The position numbers and the translations under genes are program-made. The notes under the pieces are model-generated. The model ran no database searches and was not told where the DNA came from. It worked only from the letters and a program-made list of their open reading frames with translations. Shown piece by piece: positions 11,065 through 20,250 of a stretch of 64,000 bases of DNA (position 1 is its first letter; each line of letters opens with the position of its first letter). Source of the DNA: Pseudomonadota bacterium (GTDB lineage: Bacteria; Pseudomonadota; Gammaproteobacteria; Burkholderiales; Gallionellaceae); contig JAJYLY010000003.1 of assembly GCA_021787435.1 (NCBI GenBank), positions 124,001 through 188,000 of the forward strand, read 5' to 3'.

Positions 11065-11653
11065 TGGAATCATTGCGGATGTCGGAATGATCAAGAAGGC
11101 CGAAGATCGCGAAGGGGGATTGCGCTTGACGGTGGCGACGGAAGTGCTGGACATGAATGACGTGCAGATTGGAGACAGCATTGCGGTGAATGGTGTGTGC
11201 CTGACCGCAATAGAAATCGATGGGCACAACTTTGTGGCCGATGTCTCGAAAGAGACATTGAATTGCACGGCAGGACTTGAAAAGCAAGGCAATCACGTCA
11301 ATCTTGAAAAGGCGCTGCGGCTTTCAGACAGGCTGGGCGGGCATCTGGTCAGCGGTCATGTGGACGGCGTGGGCGAGGTTGCCGCGTTCAACGACATCGG
11401 CGAGAGCTGGCGGCTGGTCGTGCGCGCGCCTCATCAACTTTCCAGATACATCGCGGCGAAAGGCTCGGTCGCGATCAACGGTGTGAGCCTCACGGTGAAC
11501 CGCGTCGCAGGAGACGAGTTCGAGATGAACCTGATTCCGCATACGTTGAATGCAACGACGCTGAACGAACTGAAGACGGGCTCAAGGGTGAACCTCGAGA
11601 TCGACCTGATCGCGCGCTATGTTGAGCGCATGATGACGGCGGACAGAGGATAA
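11057..11653 (+). CDS. ribE: Riboflavin synthase, alpha chain
   Basis: Dismutates two molecules of 6,7-dimethyl-8-ribityllumazine to riboflavin. The 198-residue product begins with the hallmark MFSGIIADVG and consists of two lumazine-binding barrels of about 95 residues each, with matching motifs (GDSIAVNGVCLT in the first, GSVAINGVSLTVN in the second). It overlaps ribD. The next operon gene on this strand (ribB) is about 500 bp away, interrupted by an opposing DUF3175 gene, so a separate promoter for ribB is likely. No FMN riboswitch was recognised between them. Confidence 0.96.
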   Translation: MFSGIIADVGMIKKAEDREGGLRLTVATEVLDMNDVQIGDSIAVNGVCLTAIEIDGHNFVADVSKETLNCTAGLEKQGNHVNLEKALRLSDRLGGHLVSGHVDGVGEVAAFNDIGESWRLVVRAPHQLSRYIAAKGSVAINGVSLTVNRVAGDEFEMNLIPHTLNATTLNELKTGSRVNLEIDLIARYVERMMTADRG

Positions 11654-11804
11654 GCTGCTGCCCGGTTGCGGATGAGGAGCGGGGTGGGAACATGGTTCGC
11701 CATTTCTCTGACGAGTGGCGCAAGTGCCCGAGTTTGCCGGTGCCGTGTTAAAAAAACGAGCAGTGTGAGGCCATATTGACTGTGGATAGTCCGAAGCGCT
11801 CTGA

Positions 11805-12083
11805 TCAGTCGCGGCCGTACAGTTTGCGCAATTCATCCTTGGCATGCTCCAGGATGCGTTTCTGGTTTTCATCCAGATTCCTGCCTGCGCGGTTGATATA
11901 GAACACAAGCATGGACATCGCGGAACGGAACGGCGGCGCTTTTCTGCGCGCGCTTTTATCTGCCGAGCGCTTCAGCGACTGTGCGATGCGCACCGGGTCA
12001 CCCCAAGTGAAGACGCCCTCTTCCAGATCGAGCGCAGAACTTTCGCGGGTTACCCTGACGGACCAGTTGTCTGTTTTTGTCAT
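11805..12083 (-). CDS. DUF3175 family small protein
   Basis: A 92-residue basic protein that resembles the DUF3175 family: it has the typical ALDLEEGVFTWGDP segment, SLKRSADKS, and the best-conserved block RSAMSMLVFYINRAGRNL followed by KDELRKLYG at the end. The family has no established function. The frame continues upstream to 12314 inside ribB on the other strand, but the ATG at 12083 fits the family start. It lies opposite to the riboflavin genes and splits ribE from ribB. The 151 bp between ribE and this gene show no recognisable element. Confidence 0.8.
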   Translation of the reverse strand: MTKTDNWSVRVTRESSALDLEEGVFTWGDPVRIAQSLKRSADKSARRKAPPFRSAMSMLVFYINRAGRNLDENQKRILEHAKDELRKLYGRD

Positions 12084-12165
12084 TTGTCGCGGTTTGGACG
12101 GACAATGGAAATGATAGAATAACAAATTCATGGGCTGTATTGCCCGGCCATATTCAAGGTTATGC

Positions 12166-13272
12166 ATGATGACAGAGATTGCACCGATACAAGAAATCGT
12201 CGAGGAGATACGTAAAGGCAACATGGTCATCCTGGTGGACGAGGAAGACCGCGAGAACGAGGGCGATCTGGTATTCGCCGCGGAATTCGCAACGTCCGAA
12301 AAGATCAATTTCATGGCGCGTCATGGCCGCGGCCTGATTTGTCTTACGCTCACTGAAGCGCATTGCAGACAGATCAACCTGCCGCTGATGGTGCAGGAAA
12401 ACGGCCTTTCGCTTGCGACCAATTTCACGATGTCCATCGAGGCTGCAACAGGGGTGACGACAGGTATCTCGGCGGCAGACCGCGCACGCACTGTGCTGGT
12501 TGCGGCGGACAAAAACGCGAAGCCTTCCGATATCGTGCAGCCCGGCCATATCTTCCCGCTGCGCGCGAAAGACGGCGGCGTGCTGGTGCGCGCAGGGCAC
12601 ACCGAGGCAGGTTGCGATCTTGCGAAGATGGCAGGGCTGACGCCCGCTTCTGTGATCTGCGAAATATTGAAGGACGACGGCGAGATGGCGCGCCTGCCCG
12701 ATCTGATCGAATATGCGAAACTGCACGGATTGAAGATAGGAACGATCGCCGACCTGATCGAATACCGCAGTCGCCATGAGAAACTAATCGAGCGGGTGGC
12801 AATGCGTCGCGTGCAAACCGTGCACGGGGAATTCGACATGATGGTCTATGTGGACAAGACCACGCAGCGCACGCATCTTGCGCTCGCGAAGGGCGAAATT
12901 TCCGCCGATCAGGAGACGCTGGTGCGCGTGCATGAACCGCTTTCGGTGATGGACTTCCTGGAGCAGAGTTCGCCCGGGCATTCGACCAGCGTGCATGAAG
13001 CTATGAAAAAAATGAGTGAGGCTAAGGCGGGCGTGCTGGTGCTGCTGCACAGCGGCGAAAAGCCGGAGGACCTGCTCTCACGCGCAACCCTGGATACGGG
13101 CGTGCAGCAGCATTGGGACCCGCGCAGCTATGGCATAGGCGCGCAGATACTGCGCGACCTCAACGTCGGTAAGATGAGACTGCTCTCCACTCCGCACAAG
13201 ATGCCCAGCATGGCAGGTTTTGGACTGGAAGTGGTAGGCTATGCGAATTACGAACAGGGAGCAGGGCTATGA
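12166..13272 (+). CDS. ribB: 3,4-dihydroxy-2-butanone-4-phosphate synthase with a degenerate GTP-cyclohydrolase-II-like domain (RibBX type)
   Basis: Converts ribulose 5-phosphate to the four-carbon precursor of riboflavin. The N-terminal domain (to about residue 205) is intact: [13 protein letters not shown] and [17 protein letters not shown] carry the acidic and His residues of the active site. The C-terminal domain has the length and fold pattern of GTP cyclohydrolase II (ending [19 protein letters not shown]), but the three zinc cysteines and the EGRGIG arginine segment are missing; in their place are [13 protein letters not shown] and [11 protein letters not shown]. It is therefore unlikely to have cyclohydrolase activity, and a separate RibA would be needed. 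Start ATG at 12166 or 12169; the frame also opens at 12130. Confidence 0.92.
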   Translation: MMTEIAPIQEIVEEIRKGNMVILVDEEDRENEGDLVFAAEFATSEKINFMARHGRGLICLTLTEAHCRQINLPLMVQENGLSLATNFTMSIEAATGVTTGISAADRARTVLVAADKNAKPSDIVQPGHIFPLRAKDGGVLVRAGHTEAGCDLAKMAGLTPASVICEILKDDGEMARLPDLIEYAKLHGLKIGTIADLIEYRSRHEKLIERVAMRRVQTVHGEFDMMVYVDKTTQRTHLALAKGEISADQETLVRVHEPLSVMDFLEQSSPGHSTSVHEAMKKMSEAKAGVLVLLHSGEKPEDLLSRATLDTGVQQHWDPRSYGIGAQILRDLNVGKMRLLSTPHKMPSMAGFGLEVVGYANYEQGAGL

Positions 13273-13721
13273 AAGAAATTGAAAAGAATCTGGGCGGCAA
13301 GAATCTTCGCATCGGCATCGTGCAGAGCCGCTTCAACCTTGATGTGTGCGAGGGGCTGCTGGCATCCTGCCGTTCGCGCCTCTCGCAGCTGGGCGTTGGT
13401 GAGGATGACATCACGCTTGCAACCGTGCCCGGTGCGCTTGAGATTCCTTTGGTACTGCTGCATATGGCGGAAAGCGAAAAATACGATGCATTGATTGCGC
13501 TGGGTGCGGTGATACGCGGTGATACCTATCACTTCGAGGTGGTATCCAACGAGTCTGCGCGCGGGGTCGGCGATGTGCAGCTGTCTTGCGGCGTGCCTAT
13601 CGCCAATGCGATCCTGACGACGGAAAATGACGATCAGGCTTTGGCGCGCATCAGCGCAAAGGGCGCAGAAGCGGCAGAGGCGGCGATTGAAATGGCCAAT
13701 CTGTTGCGTGATCTGGCATGA
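13269..13721 (+). CDS. ribH: 6,7-dimethyl-8-ribityllumazine synthase
   Basis: Condenses the pyrimidine and butanone-phosphate intermediates into lumazine, the substrate of RibE. The 150-residue product shows [10 protein letters not shown], the substrate loop VPGALEIPL, the [16 protein letters not shown] motif with the catalytic His, and [11 protein letters not shown]. Its start overlaps the ribB stop by four bases (ATGA), and its stop overlaps nusB the same way, so the three are translationally coupled. Confidence 0.96.
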   Translation: MKEIEKNLGGKNLRIGIVQSRFNLDVCEGLLASCRSRLSQLGVGEDDITLATVPGALEIPLVLLHMAESEKYDALIALGAVIRGDTYHFEVVSNESARGVGDVQLSCGVPIANAILTTENDDQALARISAKGAEAAEAAIEMANLLRDLA

Positions 13722-14170
13722 CAGGCGTGAACGATCAGCACAGGAGCCCGCGCCACCGCGCACGCGAACTGGCCATGCAGGGCATCTACCAGTGGCGCGT
13801 GTCGGGATCCCAGGTTACCGACATCGAGAAGCACATGCAGGGTGAAAAGAATCTGGGTCGATACGACAAGGCCATGTATGCGAAGCTTCTGCGCGGCGTA
13901 CTGTCGAATCACGAGGCGCTGGAGGCCATGATTACGCCGCATCTGGACCGGACGCTTGCAGAGCTCAGCACGGTCGAGTATTCGGTGCTTTTGCTCGCAG
14001 CATTCGAGTTTGCTCATCAGCCGGACGTGCCCTACAAGGTCGTCATCAACGAAGCGGTCGAACTTGCCAAGACATTTGGTGGGACAGACGGCCACAAGTA
14101 TGTCAACGGTGTGCTGGACAAGCTCGCACCCAAGGTACGTGCGGTCGAATTTGCCAATAACAGTCGTTAG
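13718..14170 (+). CDS. nusB: Transcription antitermination factor NusB
   Basis: RNA-binding factor that with S10 (NusE) binds boxA in rRNA antitermination. The 150-residue helical protein has the family features [15 protein letters not shown] near the start, the central [16 protein letters not shown] and the C-terminal [29 protein letters not shown]. It overlaps ribH by 4 bp, the common ribH-nusB pairing. Confidence 0.96.
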   Translation: MTGVNDQHRSPRHRARELAMQGIYQWRVSGSQVTDIEKHMQGEKNLGRYDKAMYAKLLRGVLSNHEALEAMITPHLDRTLAELSTVEYSVLLLAAFEFAHQPDVPYKVVINEAVELAKTFGGTDGHKYVNGVLDKLAPKVRAVEFANNSR

Positions 14171-14173
14171 ACG

Positions 14174-14250
14174 TCAGTTGCTGGATGTTAGTTAAAAACC
14201 GCATAGCGACAAAGCCAACTAATAGCTAACGACCGCCAACTAACAGCTGC
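14174..14250 (+). repeat. Word-repeat hairpin between nusB and thiL
   Basis: The 84-bp gap contains a left arm with CAGTTGCTGG and GTTAGTT and a longer right arm (14214-14250) with CCAACTAATAGCTAAC and CCAACTAACAGCTG. The arms are partly complementary and consist of shuffled copies of GTTAG/CTAAC and AGCTG/CAGCT words. It ends a few bases before the thiL ATG. It is of the same style as the intergenic hairpins before nrdR, pabC, tmk and nrdB, though the pairing here is the loosest. Confidence 0.5.
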
Positions 14251-14254
14251 CTTT

Positions 14255-15196
14255 ATGTCCGAATTCGATCTGATCAAACGCTATTTCACAAGGCCCGCGC
14301 CTTCCGCAATGCTGGGCGTAGGAGACGATGCGGCGCTTTTGCAAGTGAGCGATGGCAAAGTGCTGGCGGTGTCCACAGACATGCTGGTGTGTGACACGCA
14401 TTTTTTTGCCGATGCCGACCCTTTTTTATTAGGACACAAGACGCTGGCTGTCAATCTATCGGATATGGCGGCGATGGGGGCAGTGCCGCGCTGGGCAACG
14501 CTTGCGCTTTCCCTGCCCGATGCCGATGAAGCCTGGCTGGAAAAGTTCAGCGCCGGTTTTTTTGCGATGGCGGATATGCATGGCGTGGAGCTTGTCGGCG
14601 GAGATACCACGCGCGGGCCGCTCAATCTTTCTGTGACGATCATGGGCGAGGTGGAAGCATCGCTAGCGTTGCGGCGCAACGGCGCGAAGGTGGGCGACGA
14701 GATATGGGTGTCCGGAAGACTGGGTGATGCGGCATTGGCGCTGGCGCATCTTAAGGGGCTCATCGTTCTGGCGGGGGATGAATTTTCCGCCTGCGCGTCT
14801 GCGCTGCATCGACCTGTGCCGCGCGTGGCGTTGGGCAGGGCCTTGCTCGGCATCGCCACGAGCGCGATAGACATATCCGACGGCCTGCTTGCAGACCTTG
14901 GACATATACTGGCAGCATCGAATGTGGGAGCTGAACTCGACTTCGGGTCGTTACCCGTGTCGGTTGTTATGCAAAACCATTTTGATGGGATGATAGCAAG
15001 GCAGTGCCTGCTGGCAGGCGGTGATGATTATGAATTGTGTTTTACGGCGCCTGTTTCACGTCATACGGAGGTGCTTACCATCGGCATGAAGCTGACATGC
15101 ATAGGCAGAATTGTTGCGGGGCAGGGTTGCATCGTTCGCGATGAAGCAGGTAACAATATCGTTCTAGAGAGCGCAGGCTATGATCACTTCGGATGA
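14255..15196 (+). CDS. thiL: Thiamine-monophosphate kinase
   Basis: Phosphorylates thiamine monophosphate to the cofactor thiamine diphosphate. The 313-residue product has the PurM/ThiL superfamily motifs: GVGDDAALL (about residue 22), VSTDMLVCDTHF, NLSDMAAMGA, the Mg-binding ELVGGDTTRGP at about 113, and the C-terminal SDGLLADLGHI and AGGDDYELCF. It starts at 14255 after an intergenic hairpin and overlaps pgpA by 17 bp. Confidence 0.95.
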   Translation: MSEFDLIKRYFTRPAPSAMLGVGDDAALLQVSDGKVLAVSTDMLVCDTHFFADADPFLLGHKTLAVNLSDMAAMGAVPRWATLALSLPDADEAWLEKFSAGFFAMADMHGVELVGGDTTRGPLNLSVTIMGEVEASLALRRNGAKVGDEIWVSGRLGDAALALAHLKGLIVLAGDEFSACASALHRPVPRVALGRALLGIATSAIDISDGLLADLGHILAASNVGAELDFGSLPVSVVMQNHFDGMIARQCLLAGGDDYELCFTAPVSRHTEVLTIGMKLTCIGRIVAGQGCIVRDEAGNNIVLESAGYDHFG

Positions 15197-15692
15197 ATCG
15201 GGCCACGAGCTGAAAATCAAGCCCGGTTTGAAATTTCTGTTCAGCCACCCTGCGCATTTTTTGTCTTTTGGTTTCGGCAGTGGTCTTGCGCGCCGTGCGC
15301 CCGGCACTTTCGGCACGCTCGCAGCCTACCCGATATACTGGTACCTTGCGCCGCGCTTGTCGGACAATCTGTTTATACTGTTTCTGATATTCGCTTTTTT
15401 TCTCGGCATCTGGGCGTGCGGCGTGACGGGCAGAAAACTGGGTGTTGCGGATTACGGCGGGATAGTCTGGGACGAGATCGTTGCGATGCTGCTGGTGCTT
15501 TTTTTCACGCCGCAAGGCTGGTACTGGTCGCTACTTGCTTTTATATTGTTCCGTTTTTTCGACATCGTAAAGCCGCCGCCGATACGCCATTTCGACAGCA
15601 ACTGGCACGGGGGTCTTGGTGTGATGTTCGACGATCTTCTCGCGGCAGGTTATGCGCTCCTGTGCATGGCGGCGATCAAGACGCTGTTATGA
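15180..15692 (+). CDS. pgpA: Phosphatidylglycerophosphatase A
   Basis: Inner-membrane phosphatase producing phosphatidylglycerol. The 170-residue product shows the PgpA landmarks: the GFGSGLARRAPGTFGTLAA segment, a membrane span after it, DYGGIVWDEIVAMLL (acidic catalytic region), a second hydrophobic segment, and FRFFDIVKPPPIRHFD. It overlaps thiL, the common thiL-pgpA pair of betaproteobacteria. Confidence 0.94.
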   Translation: MITSDESGHELKIKPGLKFLFSHPAHFLSFGFGSGLARRAPGTFGTLAAYPIYWYLAPRLSDNLFILFLIFAFFLGIWACGVTGRKLGVADYGGIVWDEIVAMLLVLFFTPQGWYWSLLAFILFRFFDIVKPPPIRHFDSNWHGGLGVMFDDLLAAGYALLCMAAIKTLL

Positions 15693-15756
15693 GTTTTGAT
15701 CTTTGCGCTATATCATGGCGTTTAAGAAACAGTGTCAAATGCTCGGGAAATACCAG

Positions 15757-17358
15757 ATGACCGCCTATCCATTGTTGATCAAGCAGTTGCTGCACACGCC
15801 TCTTGCCAATTCGCCGGATCAGGAAATTGTCTACCGCGATCTTGTGCGCCTTGACTACCGCACCCTGGCGTCGCGCATCAGTCGCCTTGGCAGCGTGCTA
15901 TCGGTGTTGCCGGGGCAGACGGTTGCGGTGATGGACTGGGACAGTCACCGCTATCTGGAATGTTTTTTTGCGATCCCGATGCTGGGGGCGGTGTTGCAGA
16001 CAGTGAATGTGCGCCTGCCGTCCGAGCAGATCGCCTATACCTTGAATCACGCGCGTGCGGAGGTGCTGCTGGTGCACGAGGATTTTCTGCCGCTGTTGCA
16101 GAGCATAGGAAATAGCCTGAAAACGGTGAAACGCTTCGTGCTGTTGTCGGATAAAGTCATGCCCGATTGCCCGCCATCTTTCATTGCCGATTATGAAACA
16201 TGGCTGGCGGGGGGCGATGAGCATCATTCCTTCCCCGATTTCGACGAGAACGCGCGAGCGACGGTTTTTTACACCACAGGCACGACAGGTTCGCCCAAGG
16301 GCGTGTATTTCAGCCATCGCCAGTTGGTGCTGCACACGCTGGCTGCGGCGGCAGCCTTGGGGACGGCGCCGGTGCAGGGCGGGTTCGGCAGGGGAGATGT
16401 GTACATGCCGATGACACCGATGTTCCATGTGCATGCATGGGGTCTTCCTTATCTCGCCACGATGTTGGGCGTAAAGCAAGTCTATCCCGGGCGCTACCAG
16501 CCGGATGTGCTGCTGAATCTGATCAGACAGGAGAAGGTGACGTTTTCGCATTGCGTGCCGACCATACTGCATCTCCTGTTGACAAGTCCCCAGGCGGCCG
16601 ATCTTTCGGGATGGAAGGTGGTGATTGGAGGGTCTGCGTTGCCCAAGGCGCTGGCACAGGCGGCGCTGGACAGGGGTGTGGACATCTATGCCGGGTATGG
16701 TTTGTCCGAGACCTGCCCCATTCTTTCCCTGGGTCAACTGGAATATGGCGACGATCTCTCGGCTGACGCAGCGCTCCTGCAGCGCGTCAAGGCAGGCCGC
16801 GCGATCCCGCTGGTGGAGATGCGCGTCGTGGATGAAGAGGGCAAGGAATTGCCTCATGACGGGAAAAGCGCTGGAGAAGTTGTGGTGAGGGCGCCCTGGC
16901 TGACACAGGGCTACCTGCATGACAAGGAAGCCTCTGAAGTCCTGTGGCGGGGAGGATATCTGCATACCGGGGACATCGGCACGAAGGATGACAAAGGAGT
17001 GATCAACATCACAGACCGCCTGAAGGATGTGATCAAATGCAGCGGAGAATGGCTCTCTTCGCTGGAGCTGGAAAGTCTGATCCTAGAGCACCCCGCAGTG
17101 AGCGAGGTTGCCGTGATCAGCGTGCCGGACGTGAAGTGGGGTGAGCGCCCCTGTGCGCTGGTGGTGCTGAAAGATGGCATGACTGCCGACATGGATGAGC
17201 TGCGCCTGCCCATCAATCGGCGCATGGATGAAGGGCGGCTGTCGCGTTATGCGCGCCTGATACAGTTCGGTTTTGTTGCCGCATTGCCGCGCACCAGTGT
17301 AGGCAAGCTGGACAAAAAGCGGATGCGGGCAGATGCCGCTGGGCTGGTCGTGTCTTGA
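15757..17358 (+). CDS. Acyl-CoA ligase (AMP-dependent synthetase), AlkK-like
   Basis: Activates a fatty acid to acyl-AMP and then acyl-CoA. The 533-residue product has the P-loop-like FYTTGTTGSPKGVYFSH at about residue 175, the YAGYGLSETCP adenylate motif at about 310, HTGDIG and the hinge DRLKDVIKCSGEW at about 425, and a C-terminal lysine in TSVGKLDKKRM. It resembles medium/long-chain ligases of the AlkK group. The open frame begins at 15703, but the ATG at 15757 (MTAYPLL) fits the family. It sits between pgpA and a permease gene, not in the EPS region, so I do not assign it as the exosortase-A-associated ligase, which is otherwise missing from the window. Confidence 0.88.
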   Translation: MTAYPLLIKQLLHTPLANSPDQEIVYRDLVRLDYRTLASRISRLGSVLSVLPGQTVAVMDWDSHRYLECFFAIPMLGAVLQTVNVRLPSEQIAYTLNHARAEVLLVHEDFLPLLQSIGNSLKTVKRFVLLSDKVMPDCPPSFIADYETWLAGGDEHHSFPDFDENARATVFYTTGTTGSPKGVYFSHRQLVLHTLAAAAALGTAPVQGGFGRGDVYMPMTPMFHVHAWGLPYLATMLGVKQVYPGRYQPDVLLNLIRQEKVTFSHCVPTILHLLLTSPQAADLSGWKVVIGGSALPKALAQAALDRGVDIYAGYGLSETCPILSLGQLEYGDDLSADAALLQRVKAGRAIPLVEMRVVDEEGKELPHDGKSAGEVVVRAPWLTQGYLHDKEASEVLWRGGYLHTGDIGTKDDKGVINITDRLKDVIKCSGEWLSSLELESLILEHPAVSEVAVISVPDVKWGERPCALVVLKDGMTADMDELRLPINRRMDEGRLSRYARLIQFGFVAALPRTSVGKLDKKRMRADAAGLVVS

Positions 17359-17398
17359 TGGATGCGACATCCGGGTTTTTCGGAACCATGGGCGTGAC

Positions 17399-19882
17399 AT
17401 GAAAACAAACCGGTTTGGCCTGGCTATGAAGTTTCTGCGCCGCGATTGGCGGGCGGGCGAGTGGCGCGTGCTTTTCCTGGCGCTGGTGCTGGCGGTGGGT
17501 AGCCTCGCCTCGGTCGGGATGTTTGCCGATCGCATAAGGCAGGCATTGGATCAGCAGGCGGCAAGCCTTTTGGGTGCTGATCTGCGCATCACCTCGACCC
17601 GCCCGATTCCGGAAAACTATAAGAAGATGGCCGAGCTGCGCGGCCTGCGCGTGACGGAGAGCCGCACTTTCCCAAGCATGGTGTCGCATCGGGGCAAGGT
17701 GCTGTTGTCCGAGATCGAAGCGGTGGAAGCTGGCTATCCGCTGCGCGGCAGGATAGAAGTCGATGACGGCCAGGGTGCGCCCTCGCCCCAGTCCTCTTTT
17801 GAAGGGAAAGGGCGTATTCCCGAACGCGGCACGGTGTGGGCAGACGGGAGGCTGATGCGGCGCCTTGGCCTGAACACCGGAGACGAGGTGGACATAGGTG
17901 AGCGGCATTTCATCGTGGTTGCCCGGATCGTCAAGGATGTCGGTCAGTCACTGGGCTTTGCAAGCTTTGCGCCGCGCGTGATGATGAACGGGGCTGATGT
18001 CGCGGCAACCGGTCTGGTGCAGGAAGGCAGCCGCGTTGCATATCGCATGATGTTCGCAGGGGATGCCGCTAAGCTTGCCGCATTTCGCAAGGTGTTGGCG
18101 CCAGACAGCAATGAAAGGCTGGAGGATGTGACGGACGCGCGGCCGGAAATTCGCATAGCACTTCAACGCGCAGCACATTTCCTGGGGCTGGCAGCGCTCA
18201 CGACAGCGATGCTTGCAGGGGTGGCGATCATGCTCGCATCGCGCCGCTATCTGTCGCGCCATCTGGATGGTTGCGCGGTGATGCGCTGCCTGGGCGCTGA
18301 GCAGCGACAGGTGCTCAGGCTGTTTCTTGATCAGTTCCTGCTGGCGGGGTTTCTCGCGGTGCTGGTGGGACTGCTCTTGGCGTATGTCGCGCAAGCGGTA
18401 CTGATTGCGCGCCTCATGCCGGACGCGAATTTGCCGGAGCCTGGCGCGATGCCGGCAGTCAAGGCGGCACTCAGCGGCTTTGCACTGTTGTTCGGTTTTG
18501 CATACCTTCCGCTGTCGCAGCTTGGCCGCGCCTCGCCATTGAGAGTCATGCGCCGCGAGATGGGCGTGCCGCGATTGAGTGGCTGGCTGAGTTACGGCGC
18601 GGCTGCGCTCGTGCTCTCGCTGCTTTTCCTGTGGCAGGCTGGAACGATCAGGCTCGGGTTTTCCGTGCTGGCCGGATTGCTTTTCGGGCTTTCGGTCGCG
18701 GGCAGCCTGGCATGGCTGCTTCTGCGCGGGCTGGCTTCTGTCGTGAATACCGGCGGCGTGATGCAGCAGGCATTCAGGAACCTGGTGCGCCACGGGCGAG
18801 GTGTGGCGGTTCAGGTAGCCATGCTGAGTCTGGGCGGAATGGCGTTGCTGGTGCTAATGCTGGTGCGCGGCGACCTCTTGCAGAGCTGGCAAGGCAAGCT
18901 GCCGCCTGATGCGCCCAACCGCTTTCTGGTCGGCATACAGCCGGATCAGCGGCAGGAAGTGCTTGAATTTTTTTCATCTCATCGGCTGCCTGAGCCGCAG
19001 CTTCTGCCCATGGTAAAAGGCCGCCTGGTTGCAATCAATGGACATGCAGTCAGCGGTGCGGACTATCCGGAACCCAGAGCGCGGGGACTGGTCGAGCGCG
19101 AGTTTAATCTCTCCTATGCTGAAAAAATGCCTGCCTGGAATACCATGGTTAGCGGGAAATGGTGGGGCGGCGATGCTCAGCTATCCGTTGAGGAAGGGAT
19201 AGCCAAAACTCTGAACATCAAGCTTAGTGACAAACTGACCTATGATGTCGCGGGAAGCCGGTTTACTGCGATGGTTGTGAATTTGAGAAAAGTTCAGTGG
19301 GATTCGATGAAGGTAAACTTTTTCGTGATCGCCACGCCCGAACTTTTGAAGAACTACCCGGCAAGTTACTTGACCAGCTTCTATCTGCCGCCGGACAGGG
19401 TGCGTCTTGGCGACGAACTGTCGCAAGCTTTCCCCAATCTTCTGGTCATCGATACGGATGCTGTGATCGCGCAGATCCGTGAGATCATCGTCAGGGTTTC
19501 TCAGGCGATCAGCGCGGTGTTCATGTTTACCTTGCTCTCAGGGCTCGTGGTTCTGTATGCGGCATTGCTGGCAACACAGGATGAGCGCCTGCAGGAGGCC
19601 GCGATCCTGCGCACACTGGGGGCAGACAGCACCTATGTTCGTCGCCTGCATCTTGCCGAATTCGCAGCAACGGGGTTTCTGGCGGGCCTTTTTGCGTCCG
19701 CCAGTGCGGTCCTGCTGGGCTGGGTGCTGGCGCATTATGTGCTGGACATACCCTACCGGCCAGGTATTGCGGTCTGGCTGGCCGGCATGCTGGGTGGCAT
19801 GGCGCTGGTGATGCTGGCAGGCTGGCTTAGTACGCAGAAGCTGGTTAGGGTACCCCCGTTGCTTATTCTGCGCGGCGAGTAA
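17399..19882 (+). CDS. ABC transporter permease, FtsX/YbbP-type
   Basis: An 827-residue inner-membrane protein with the architecture of YbbP: an N-terminal membrane helix (VLFLALVLAVGSLASVG), a large periplasmic region, a first FtsX block of three to four helices around residues 260-420, further helices to about 480, a second periplasmic domain, and a final FtsX block from about 700 to the end. Such permeases work with an ATPase (YbbA type) and often with a thioesterase; neither is adjacent here. The frame starts at 17333, but the ATG at 17399 (MKTNRFGLAMKF) gives the family-like start. It precedes acpP, where fabH/fabD/fabG would normally be expected. Confidence 0.87.
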   Translation: MKTNRFGLAMKFLRRDWRAGEWRVLFLALVLAVGSLASVGMFADRIRQALDQQAASLLGADLRITSTRPIPENYKKMAELRGLRVTESRTFPSMVSHRGKVLLSEIEAVEAGYPLRGRIEVDDGQGAPSPQSSFEGKGRIPERGTVWADGRLMRRLGLNTGDEVDIGERHFIVVARIVKDVGQSLGFASFAPRVMMNGADVAATGLVQEGSRVAYRMMFAGDAAKLAAFRKVLAPDSNERLEDVTDARPEIRIALQRAAHFLGLAALTTAMLAGVAIMLASRRYLSRHLDGCAVMRCLGAEQRQVLRLFLDQFLLAGFLAVLVGLLLAYVAQAVLIARLMPDANLPEPGAMPAVKAALSGFALLFGFAYLPLSQLGRASPLRVMRREMGVPRLSGWLSYGAAALVLSLLFLWQAGTIRLGFSVLAGLLFGLSVAGSLAWLLLRGLASVVNTGGVMQQAFRNLVRHGRGVAVQVAMLSLGGMALLVLMLVRGDLLQSWQGKLPPDAPNRFLVGIQPDQRQEVLEFFSSHRLPEPQLLPMVKGRLVAINGHAVSGADYPEPRARGLVEREFNLSYAEKMPAWNTMVSGKWWGGDAQLSVEEGIAKTLNIKLSDKLTYDVAGSRFTAMVVNLRKVQWDSMKVNFFVIATPELLKNYPASYLTSFYLPPDRVRLGDELSQAFPNLLVIDTDAVIAQIREIIVRVSQAISAVFMFTLLSGLVVLYAALLATQDERLQEAAILRTLGADSTYVRRLHLAEFAATGFLAGLFASASAVLLGWVLAHYVLDIPYRPGIAVWLAGMLGGMALVMLAGWLSTQKLVRVPPLLILRGE

Positions 19883-19923
19883 TCGATTGACAGGACTGAA
19901 TGTTTTTTAATTCGCCGATGGAT

Positions 19924-19952
19924 TTGGGAATTTGCGGCAACTTTGATACAAT
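19924..19952 (+). promoter_or_regulatory. Probable sigma-70 promoter of acpP
   Basis: TTGGGA (19924-19929) and TACAAT (19947-19952) are separated by 17 bp, 41 bp before the acpP ATG. The -10 matches consensus in five of six positions, the -35 in four. A strong separate promoter would fit the high demand for ACP. Confidence 0.5.
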
Positions 19953-19992
19953 CCGGTTTGATTTTTTAACTTACAACAGGGTGGAGTCTCGA

Positions 19993-20226
19993 ATGTCTAT
20001 TGAACAACGCGTAAAAAAGATCGTATCTGAACAGCTTGGTGTGAATGAGGCCGAGGTGAAGAACGAGTCTTCATTCGTAAATGATCTGGGTGCCGATTCC
20101 CTTGACACCGTGGAACTGGTGATGGCACTGGAAGAAGAATTTGAATGCGAAATTCCCGATGAGGATGCAGAAACGATCACGACCGTGCAGCAAGCCATCG
20201 ACTACGTCATCGCACATCAGAAGTAA
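19993..20226 (+). CDS. acpP: Acyl carrier protein
   Basis: Carries growing acyl chains on phosphopantetheine in fatty acid synthesis. The 77-residue acidic protein has the invariant attachment motif [18 protein letters not shown] with Ser at about residue 37. A good ribosome site (GGTGGAG) precedes the ATG at 19993. It is followed 24 bp later by fabF. The genes that usually lie upstream in this cluster (plsX, fabH, fabD, fabG) are not here. Confidence 0.97.
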   Translation: MSIEQRVKKIVSEQLGVNEAEVKNESSFVNDLGADSLDTVELVMALEEEFECEIPDEDAETITTVQQAIDYVIAHQK

Positions 20227-20250
20227 TATTTCATCGCAGGCGGAGTTCAT

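Noticed and set aside
11654..12165. FMN riboswitch before ribB
   Set aside because: The gap left by the DUF3175 gene is too short, and no conserved RFN stems or loops were seen.
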